Assembly (NCBI GenBank): GCA_022885665.1
Contig: JAGQDJ010000016.1
Location: 641,011 to 705,010, forward strand
Direction of reading: 5' to 3'
DNA: 64,000 nucleotides
DNA from: Triops longicaudatus
Lineage: Eukaryota; Arthropoda; Branchiopoda; Notostraca; Triopsidae
Position 1 is the stretch's first letter. Each line of letters opens with the position of its first letter. Made by a program: the position numbers and the translations under genes. Positions 57,601 to 64,000 of the stretch are shown one piece after another. The notes under the pieces were generated by a model. It was not told where the DNA came from and did no database searches. It was given only the letters and a program-made list of their open reading frames with translations.

Positions 57601-58509
57601 ACTTCGTTTGACTCCCCATTTCCTGCTTTGCGATAAAACTGCCCCGCACAAAATCCTGTAAATTGGCGCAAAGTTTTATAAAAGACTAAACAAGCTTACC
57701 GTGATGACTTTTTTGTAAATTTGGGCCGGACCAGTGCATTCGCTGTACGGGTACTCTGACGTGGCCATTTCCAGCATGCACATTCCAAACGCGTAGACAT
57801 CCACACTCTCGTCGTAATGCTCTTCATACATTTCCGGGGCCATAAATTCCGGCGTTCCTTTTCATCAGAAAGCAAACCAACCACGGTCAAGCAAAAATAA
57901 AACCGAAAAAAAATGAAAGAAAGAAAAAACACAAAAATTACGACGTTTCGTAATGAAGGTACGCGTTAATCTATTTCTAGTGCACTTTCTTGTCTTTTAA
58001 AGCACTCTTACCAATGACAGATTTGGCAAAGGAGCGGTTCTTCAACGTCGCTAATCCCAAGTCTCCAATCTTGACGCATCCAGTGGTGCCTGTGATGAAA
58101 ATATTATCGCATTTCAAGTCGCGATGGATAATGGACGGCGTCCGGGAATGCAGAAAGTACAAGCCTTTCAAAATTTGGCGGCACCACGACTTGAGCACTT
58201 TCATGTTAATCTTCTTAAACCGGCGCAGATACCTTTTAAAGCCCCGAATAAGAATAAAAAAATCCCCCAAAAATATCCCGAAAGAAAAGAAATCAAGTTA
58301 CGTTACTGTTTCATGTGCTATAAAAGAGTTTGTTACGTTTTCAGGGTGCCTGACGTCATCAGCTCCGTAACTAAAACGATATATTTGCGTTTGGTGAGTG
58401 TTACCTCCCAATAGTCGTAAAAACGGACGATATTAGGATGCTGTAACCCTTTCAACATCTCAGCTTCTTCACGGAATCTCTGCCGCTCATATTTGTTCAA
58501 TTTTTTCTC
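42330..58509 (-). CDS. WNK: WNK (with-no-lysine) protein kinase, 13 exons, 5' end outside the window
   Basis: Serine/threonine kinase of the WNK family, which senses chloride and osmotic stress and phosphorylates SPAK/OSR1 (Fray) kinases. Exons in transcript order: 58509-58337, 58232-58012, 57857-57700, 56635-56547, 56345-56117, 54400-53516, 50441-50296, 50204-49754, 48504-48025, 47535-43990, 43913-43767, 43687-43625, 43514-42330. All junctions are GT/AG, every phase matches, and the total is 7773 nt (2590 codons plus TAG). Numbering residues from the first visible one: HRDLKCDN at 94-101, the WNK-typical DLG at 115-117 in place of DFG, activation-loop Ser129, APE at 138-140, a first OSR1-C-like (CCT-like) domain at about 224-285, a second at about 675-745, RFxV docking motifs at 950 and 2266, and a coiled coil at about 2286-2312. 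The glycine loop and the beta-2 lysine are upstream of the window. It is longer than human or fly WNK mainly because of a giant Gln/Pro exon. No canonical poly(A) signal was seen just after the stop. Confidence 0.97.
43625..43687 (-). CDS. WNK: WNK micro-exon of 21 codons
   Basis: A 63 nt exon, ELCKLHSQGAAKPKEVLPAQ plus V, with acceptor TTATGCTAG and donor GTT/GTAAGT. It is a multiple of three, so it could be skipped without a frame change. Only a 79 bp intron separates it from the previous exon. Confidence 0.87.
43767..43913 (-). CDS. WNK: WNK exon: acidic/basic linker
   Basis: 49 codons starting VTTAAVESVP and ending PPTMDFHDLEQ. The acceptor is GTTAATTAG and the donor CAA/GTATTG. The DFHDLEQ end joins in frame to ELCKLHS in the next exon, giving a short amphipathic helix. 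Confidence 0.88.
43990..47535 (-). CDS. WNK: WNK exon: giant Gln/Pro-rich exon
   Basis: A single 3546 nt exon (1182 codons, phase 0 on both sides). It opens with VRRISRFLVKTVSEP, holding an RFxV SPAK/OSR1-type docking motif, and continues as mixed CAG/CAA/CCN-coded Gln-Pro-Val-Ala sequence with short runs of Q but no long pure CAG tract. A degenerate heptad-like unit (QQPLVTQPPQ) repeats around 45020-45220. The acceptor is GCATTTTAG; the donor CAA/GTACGC is weaker than others. The many long frames on the opposite strand are shadows caused by the scarcity of TA-containing codons. Confidence 0.95.
48025..48504 (-). CDS. WNK: WNK exon: Ser/Pro/Thr-rich linker
   Basis: 160 codons from RDESESLSPLRRRDTDVG to PPPAQPVK. 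The acceptor is TTGTTATAG and the donor AAG/GTAACC, both phase 0. Composition turns sharply to Pro/Ser/Ala/Thr, as expected of a disordered phosphorylatable linker; no domain recognised. Confidence 0.92.
48505..49753 (-). other. WNK intron, 1249 bp
   Basis: AT-rich, contains the palindrome at 49202-49243 and an (AAT)n stretch near 48976-49003. No coding exon needed for phase. Confidence 0.8.
49202..49243. repeat. Perfect palindrome, 20 bp arms with 2 nt loop
   Basis: TTTCCTGTAAAGAGGCAAAC (49202-49221), TT, then its exact complement (49224-49243). ATTCGAT near 49170 and ATCGAAT near 49254 extend a weaker fold outward. It lies in the WNK intron 48505-49753. Confidence 0.95.
49754..50204 (-). 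CDS. WNK: WNK exon: second CCT-like domain
   Basis: Encodes a basic Ser/Arg linker and then a second OSR1-C-like fold (GHVVECQVETGRQKTVTFKF, DWEDTVALDIVNNLVARNLL, HHIEILADQIEDVIRQL). WNK kinases carry two such domains that bind RFxV peptides. The exon ends CGT/GTAAGT, phase 0. Confidence 0.95.
50296..50441 (-). CDS. WNK: WNK exon: linker
   Basis: A 146 nt exon starting LDVNSNQLYGHG after a poly-T acceptor and ending RPSTPDLCLSHD plus two bases (AG/GTATCA). Serine/Pro-containing linker without a recognised domain. It follows the longest internal intron (50442-53515, about 3.1 kb) and precedes a 91 bp intron. Confidence 0.9.
50442..53515 (-). other. WNK intron, 3074 bp
   Basis: The longest internal intron seen. 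Contains a 39 bp poly-A (51626-51664) directly followed by a GC-rich plus-strand open frame, a copy of CAACAATGAA (50989) and ATTCACTGTTACC near 52320. Confidence 0.8.
51623..51874 (+). other. Coding-like ORF directly after a poly-A tract, inside a WNK intron
   Basis: 83 codons, the first 14 from the poly-A; the rest uses GC-ending codons and aromatic-rich sequence (ECFVDQSLVWNDFKPFNYRK, then VAFGTLYRTCSLLQFNGR). It is antisense to WNK. GC content drops sharply after 51950. No family is recognised; a retroposed or horizontally acquired fragment is possible, chance is not excluded. Confidence 0.3.
53516..54400 (-). CDS. WNK: WNK exon: post-CCT linker, Pro/Gln/His-rich
   Basis: Begins with AKTGMLFDEDSKVVAKLLRT, completing the first CCT-like domain, followed by a basic helix (LLKDREQERRKHE) and about 260 residues of low-complexity Pro/Gln/Val sequence. 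The acceptor is CTTGGGACAG (54401-54403); the open frame extends further upstream but that part is intronic. It ends PEPQNIQ in phase 0 at ACAG/GTAACA. 295 codons. Confidence 0.93.
56117..56345 (-). CDS. WNK: WNK exon: end of kinase and first CCT-like (OSR1-C) domain
   Basis: Encodes PSVKELLTHEFFAEDTGLKV, closing the kinase domain, and then the autoinhibitory OSR1-C/PF1-like domain (VQFRLRVLDPKKRKDKHKEN and AIQFEFHVHNDDADELAHGM). The intron upstream is 201 bp. The donor is ATG/GTAAAA, phase 0. Confidence 0.96.
56547..56635 (-). CDS. WNK: WNK exon: kinase C-lobe, helix H region
   Basis: An 89 nt exon encoding GIRPQSFEKV and KEIIDCCIRLKKEER, the stretch before the last kinase helices. The acceptor is TTTTTCAG and the donor is CG/GTAAGC inside an Arg codon. 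It is too short to appear in an ORF list; support comes from family similarity and exact phase match with both neighbours. Confidence 0.95.
57700..57857 (-). CDS. WNK: WNK exon: activation segment to helix F/G
   Basis: Starts after a GATGAAAAG acceptor and encodes TPEFMAPEMYEEHYDESVDV followed by YAFGMCMLEMATSEYPYSEC, ending at KKVIT in phase 0 (ACG/GTAAGC). The APE motif and the invariant Asp of helix F are present. The open frame that runs furthest through this interval is a different, non-coding frame. Confidence 0.97.
58012..58232 (-). CDS. WNK: WNK exon: catalytic loop and DLG motif
   Basis: Encodes YLRRFK, SWCRQILKGLYFLHSR, the catalytic loop HRDLKCDNIFITG and KIGDLGLATLKNRSFAKSVIG. 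Leu-rich DLGLATL is the chloride-binding segment known from WNK1, and the Ser in FAKSVIG corresponds to the activating T-loop serine. The upstream intron is 104 bp (58233-58336). It ends in phase 1 at the G of a Gly codon. Confidence 0.97.
58337..58509 (-). CDS. WNK: WNK exon: kinase N-lobe, alpha-C to beta-5
   Basis: The first WNK exon visible. It encodes the alpha-C helix region (EEAEMLKGLQHPNIVRFYDY) through the hinge (IVLVTELMTSGTLK). The acceptor is TTTACAG and the donor is AC/GTAACA, leaving two bases of a Thr codon. A GT right after YDYWE at 58404 looks like a donor, but reading through it gives the correct family sequence, so the exon continues. The preceding exon must carry the beta-1 to beta-3 strands and lies beyond the window or is unrecognised. 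Confidence 0.95.
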
Positions 58510-61500
58510 CTGTAAAGCGACAAAGAAAGGAAATATCCATTAAAATGTGAATAATTGTGGATTGTGAACCATGTACAAAAACTTACATATTTACAATCCA
58601 ATAATACATTTTAAAAATATCTAAAATTCTACGAAAAAGTTAAATTACACAATTAATTCTACAATTTGAGTACAACGAAAAAAAAATTCACAAAAATTCA
58701 ATATCAAATACGATACCAAATATAGGAAAAAAAACGGTTGGAAAACTGCAATCTCTTCTTTTTACTTTATTTTCTTTTTCTTTGGTATTGTCAAAGGCTC
58801 TCAATTTCAAGTTAGCATGATTGCATATCTAATATTCTCCCGTAAGTCAACTCTCGATTTCCCACGCTCGCACCCAAATTGGCATGCATGGCTGGTTCCT
58901 AAGTTGCAGCAGCACGAGTATTTTCGTCCTTGTCAAATCTATGGTTACCATGTCAACCAAGTGTCTTCGATTAACGTCACCCATCGCCGCCCTTTTTTCC
59001 AAAAATCGGCTGCTAAAGAGGTGACCTGCACTGTACCTTTCTCTTTCCTATATGGATTTCTGGGAGCTGAACTCACGCTAAACCACTTAAAGATTTTGGG
59101 CTCCCCTTTTGCCTTGCCCACAATGTCAAAACCGTAATCACGAAACATTTATGAAACATTTACGCGCTTGGGAAACTATTTTCCTTACAGGGTTGAAAGT
59201 GAACATCTTCCATTAAATTCTTCACACACTGCTTTTTTTTCGAGTTGATTCTTAAGTTAAGTAATTTTGGGCGCTTTTTTTCTTGCAAGTTGGCACACTA
59301 GCCAAAAGTTCACCCAAGTCTGCTGAAAGAAAGATAAACGAGTTTTGACACCGAAATAAAAGCAACCCAAGTGCAACGTTTTCGCAGCAGACGTTTAATT
59401 AGCGATTTCCCAGAAGAATTAATTTGCTTTCATTTTCGAATTATATCCTCGCGACGTTGCACAAAAAGCCTTGCAAACAGGTTCCGGAAGATTGTGCAAA
59501 CTTCACGAAATTGCAGTACTTTCATGCATGAAACTTTTGGAATGCAACACGGACAAAAGACAAAGCTGGCAAAACTTGACGAGTTTTGCCATGAACTTCG
59601 ACTGTACCAAAAATACAAGGAATTCCCCCGGGGCACTCCTACTCCATTTATGATTTGCAGCGGAAAAAATAATAATATTGCAACATGTACTGCGGTACGC
59701 AACAATAAAAGATAGCTCCGCAATGGTTGCACTACTATCTGAACTGGCATTAGCACGAAAGTAACAATGAAAAAATTGCGCTTCAACTGTGAACACGACT
59801 AAACTCCAAAGCTCCCGTGATGGACAAAATTCATTGTTATTCAAGTGAAAACCTAGAATTGCTTTCTGATTCATTCATGTTGAAGATTTGTTGCCATGTA
59901 TTTTGCAACAGTTTAATTTTTCGCGACAGCACCGTTCAACTGTGTCTTATTACGTGAGTTATAACGAAGCCTCTTCATTTCGCTGAATTTTTGTGCCTCT
60001 CTCGGGCTTTAATGTGCAGTACGTGCTAAACGATTTATTGTATTTTTCCCACGTATGCATTTTTTAAAAAAAGGAAGTTAGTTCGTGAGGAATGTCACAT
60101 ATGAAATGCTTTCAGTAATGAAAATCGGCATTGCACTTGTGGTACGGCATGCACATGTAAGGACAGTTAAAAAAAATAAAAAAAAAAACATGTATAATAA
60201 AAAGAAGTTAAAAACTAAAAAAAATGTACGCCATAACGTCAATTCGATTAACGGTACGTGTGTAGGAGTTTCCTCACCATCAGTACCATTGTTTGTTTCT
60301 TCACGGGAAAGCAAGTTTCGTATATCGCCTCTGAGGTGTTTCTCACATTTCTGTATGTTACAGCTGAAGTTTCCTTTCAAAATGGAGAGGTTTAAATTTC
60401 AGTTCATTACGTGTGTCTCGTTTGTTGTCACACAAGATGGGATGAACTTTCATTACTCTTGTATTGTTGTTATTATTAAAAGAAATTTTTAGATCTAAAA
60501 AATATAGCCACGGCAGCATCTAACACAATACAAAGAGATATTACTGGATGTTATTTGACAGTCTGCCTCCTCTTAACGCACTTTTGTTCACCAATCCATA
60601 AAATACAAAAATTTAACCACTCTAACGTGATCTTAAATCGACGCACCAAAAAGTCGACACACTACTTTGAAGTCACGCTTGAAAAATACTTTAAAGTTAC
60701 ACATAAAGAGAAAGCGTCTCATACAACGAAATTCGGAAACATCAAAAAGTTTTCTCAAGTCACGAGATTCTTTATAGCGAGATTTAACTATATTTAATTT
60801 AACTCTGAAGCGCAACTTTTTACACTTATTATATTTATTTCATAGCGGAGTCGAGCTGTAGGTTGTCTTCAAATTAATTACAATTCTACTCAAACCTCAA
60901 AACGCAAATGTCAATGCTTGCTGGGCGATCTAATCTAAAAGAAAAGAAGGAAAAAAGGAGCAAAAAGCTGTCACTTCCAGTTTTACAACACTTAAAATAG
61001 AAATCGTTTCAAAATCCGTCCTAACTCGAGTTCATGTCTAAGTTCAAGTTGAAGCTACATTTTTTTGGGCCAAAAGTGGCCTCCTTAGCCCCGACGTTCC
61101 TTTGTCGTACTTATGCATTACTGTCGTGCATTACGAACAACAAAATATCTGCCCTGGCAACCATTTTTGTTTATTTATGGCAGAGGTGACATGAATAATT
61201 TTCGAGAAACTATATTTTCATTTGAGTAAAAATTTTGCTTCACTGAAGACTTTAAACCTACGTATTCCTCTATTTACCCATTTAGAATCAAAAATTTTCT
61301 TTAATATTCTAAAAATTGAAGTTTGTGTAAAAAAAAATCTTCGCTTTTATTTAAAAGACAAATTCAAAGATATACTCCTAAACCATCTAGAATACACGAC
61401 CTTCGCCGAACGTTGAGCTCCACTTCTCTTAAGTGAAATTAACAATTAACAATTTACAGTGCTGAAGCTTTTAGTCACCTTAATTATTAACTTTAGTTTG

Positions 61501-64000
61501 GTGGACCTTAATTTACTAAAATTTCGCACTATTGTTTTTATAAGGTACATTTTTATAAAATCATTATTTAACATCTCTTAGAAGATTAAACTCTTAAAAT
61601 TCCTAAATTTCTCCATTTAATCACGAAGTCTTCAGTTTCACATCTAACCAAAATCATTACCAATGTACGGATTGCGGTGTTCAAGTTGTCAGATAAGATA
61701 AAAAGCTTCAACGCTTGCCCCAAACCTTGAATACCATAATTTTTATTTAAAATCCTCGAACAATTTTCTAAGAAATGCTACCATGATTCTGACACCATAA
61801 AAAGAACTACTAACCTGCAGTTGACACATAATAAACAACCTATCCTTACGTGAGAAAAAGTCCATAGATCAACCTGCCTCTACTAGTTACGACAACTTTC
61901 AACATGACTGCTCTGAAAGTGGCCGTAACATACCTCGGTTGACATACTTCATCGTAAAACGCGGGGACGAAATGCAACAAAAATGGTCGAGATAAAACGG
62001 GACTTTTGGAAGAGCAGGACACAAAAACCTGTATAAACCGTTGCTCTTGCTCAGCGGCGGTGCTGTCATCCATCTTCTACTTCGTTGTTGGACCTTGTAG
62101 GCCCATATTCATCTAAACTGTGTCAAAGCTTTTCGACTAAAATCCTATGTAAATATGTCGACAACCTTCCCGAGACCTTTTTCTCCCTTCTGCCTTCGTC
62201 TTTCGCGCCGATCCTTTCATTCGCCTTTGCTTATTCTACGTAGGTAAACGTACTCCAGAAACCTAATATGTTTAAGCCCCTCCCACTTTCGGGTACGCAA
62301 TATGGACTCCGCAAGGACATTTCAATAAAGTGCAGTACTTGCGAAAAAAATAATAATAATAAAAAAAATAAAATCGATCCAAATAAGCTCTTATCCGATG
62401 TTTATGGCATTGACCAACAATGAATGTTTCCATTTCGGGATGCGAACTTTCAGTGATTCGACGATTAGTCATAGAGTTGGACGATTACTCAAGAAATGTG
62501 TCCAACTGGAAACAAATTCCGTAAAGCGGAATTCCGTAAATTTAAAGACAAACCTCCACTATAACGAACTACTGATATCCCAAACAGTTTCCTCGTTGTC
62601 CAACGTATAGCCCTATTAATAAAAAAACTATGGGAAAAGAGGTACACTGTGCACGGTTGGCACCTTTCACTGCTGAAAACTGTCCTAGCTCACTGCCTCG
62701 CAGATAAGCTTCTTAGCTAACTACCAAAGGTGAGGTCTTCACCATTTCAAATTCCGACAGTGAAAGGGAAAGCTAATGCCATTTTGAACTCCCTGACCCC
62801 ATAGTTTTTTCTATTAACATTACTGTACATGTAAAATACTAACAGTGACTTTATACATACGGTTTCCTGTACAAAGTTCCAGCAATATGCTCTGGCATAC
62901 GCTGGTAAAGGTAAAAAAAAAAATCCTGTTCGCAAGAGGTTCGTTATAACGAAATTCTATAGCATGCCTTTGCAAAGACAAAATACGGTAAAATCTCGCT
63001 ATACCATAATAGATCCAAAATGTGTCTGTTATTGCCTATTGTACATATTAGCTAGTAGTGATATTAATGCTTTTCACTGGAACACGTGGACTTGTATGCA
63101 ACACTCGTATTGTTCATTATAACCGGTGTATGTTATAGTGACATTTTATTGCACTAAACAAAGCATCTTCTATCGGATATAACGTTTTTGAGTTCCTTTA
63201 AGGTTCGATATAGTGAGACTGTTTCCTATCATTACATTCAATGGTCCGTTATAACGAGATTTTACTGCGCTAGTTATCCTCAGTAACACAGGCCAGCTTG
63301 CCACGCAAGTCTCGTGTAGGTAAAATACACCTACAATCGTCTCAGGATAGAATTCTTCGAACGTGTACCGTACTGCCCTTTGATGTACCTTTGTCGCACC
63401 GCGGCAAAAGCGACGGAAGGCCAAAACCTGTCGTGACGTCACGTTAGATCAATACCTAAACATACTCGTTTTGCTTGAACTCTTCATCCACCTCTCCTTT
63501 CCTCTTTCTCTGTGTATGTCTCAGTCTCTTCCGCCCACCTTTTCCCCTTTCCTCGCCAACAATTGCACCTAAAACCATAAAACTCGCCGTTTCAAAATTC
63601 TCAAAAAAAATAAAAAATTAATTTATTTAAAAAAAATAAAAACACGTCTCAATCGTGAACCCCAGATAATTCGCTAATTCTACCTTGTTAGCTTGCCATA
63701 AATCAAAACAACACCGACACGATAATAATCTCGCCCGGGGGCGTCACTGCGTCCCACGTGTTTGCTTTATCACGTATCGGTGTTGTGACCTCGAAAATTG
63801 TGAAAGAAAATCCATTAAGCCACCTTGACTTTGATAATATTGCGCAGTTCAAATCCCAACAACTTCGATCATTCATACTTTTATTTTTTTTATCCCAGAA
63901 AAATTTAATCACAAAAAAGTGACGCCACAATTCCTAATCAGTCCTCACTTTTTTCGCCTTTCCTTTCGAGATTCTTACGAGCAAGCTCCCGACGATCCCA
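58510..64000. other. WNK 5' intron and upstream DNA
   Basis: I looked on the minus strand for the exon carrying the glycine loop and WCELQ and did not find it, so the intron probably runs past the window. Overlapping frames around 58817-59148 (both strands) lie in a GC-richer patch without recognisable content. The last bases on the minus strand (64000 to about 63977) end at CTC/GTAAGA, which could be a donor of an upstream exon, but this is speculative. Repeat fragments are at 60768-60795 and 62937-63270. Confidence 0.5.
62937..63270. mobile_element. Cluster of MITE-like remnants
   Basis: At least four related ends: TTCGTTATAACGAAATTC (62940), ACGGTAAAATCTCGCTATAC (62984), TGTTATAGTGACATTTTATT (63131) and CCGTTATAACGAGATTTTAC (63246). 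The pair 62984-63155 gives an element of about 172 bp. No coding capacity. Confidence 0.5.

Larger units (their letters stand above)
54401..57699 (-). other. WNK introns 54401-56116 and 56636-57699
   Basis: Two introns of 1716 and 1064 bp around exons 56117-56345 and 56547-56635. AT-rich with no further coding segment required for phase and no notable repeat. Confidence 0.75.

Noticed and set aside
58404..58405. Splice donor directly after the WNK YDYWE segment
   Set aside because: Reading through gives VTLTKRKYIVLVTELM, matching the family hinge without a gap, so no intron is needed here.
61811..62073. Minus-strand frame MDDSTAAEQEQ and a downstream CQLQ/GT end as the missing WNK N-lobe exon
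   Set aside because: CQLQ before a GT mimics the WCELQ exon end, but the preceding residues lack the glycine loop and a stop intervenes.

Overview
The window is eukaryotic nuclear DNA, most likely from an arthropod or another protostome invertebrate. Genes are split by spliceosomal introns (86-154 bp short introns beside 0.5-3 kb ones), intergenic DNA is AT-rich and littered with homopolymers, degenerate short repeats and small inverted-repeat elements, and the two clearly named genes are metazoan (WNK kinase, TOPORS). One N inside a poly-T run (10901) shows a draft assembly. No bacterial, plasmid, CRISPR, tRNA or rRNA feature was seen. All splice sites below are my reading of the sequence; no database search was possible.

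Layout. (1) 1-4.9 kb: one long coding exon on the minus strand (1180-2860), Ser/Gly/Pro-rich and not recognised, with a possible upstream exon at 4725-4872. (2) 5-36 kb: about 31 kb with no gene I can firmly support. It holds dispersed copies of a short ATTCATTGTTGGTAAC-type motif, MITE-like remnants ending in CAGTAAAATCTCGTTATAACG, minisatellites, hairpins and a few weak candidate exons. (3) 36.7-37.35 kb: a compact three-exon minus-strand gene for a small secreted cysteine-rich protein, hidden from simple ORF calling because a 90 bp intron carries an in-frame stop. (4) 38.5-40.7 kb: a complete two-exon TOPORS gene on the plus strand, divergent from the secreted-protein gene across about 1.16 kb. 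(5) 42.3-58.5 kb: a minus-strand WNK kinase gene, convergent with TOPORS. Thirteen consecutive exons encode 2590 residues, from the middle of the kinase N-lobe to the stop codon; one exon alone encodes 1182 residues of Gln/Pro-rich sequence. (6) 58.5-64 kb: intron or upstream sequence of WNK with more repeat remnants; the exon with the glycine loop and catalytic lysine is not here and should lie past the right edge.

The three supported genes do not form an evident pathway. WNK is the chloride- and osmo-sensitive kinase acting on the SPAK/OSR1 (Fray) arm of cation-chloride cotransport. TOPORS is a nuclear RING-type ubiquitin/SUMO ligase. The small secreted protein has no known role that I can state.
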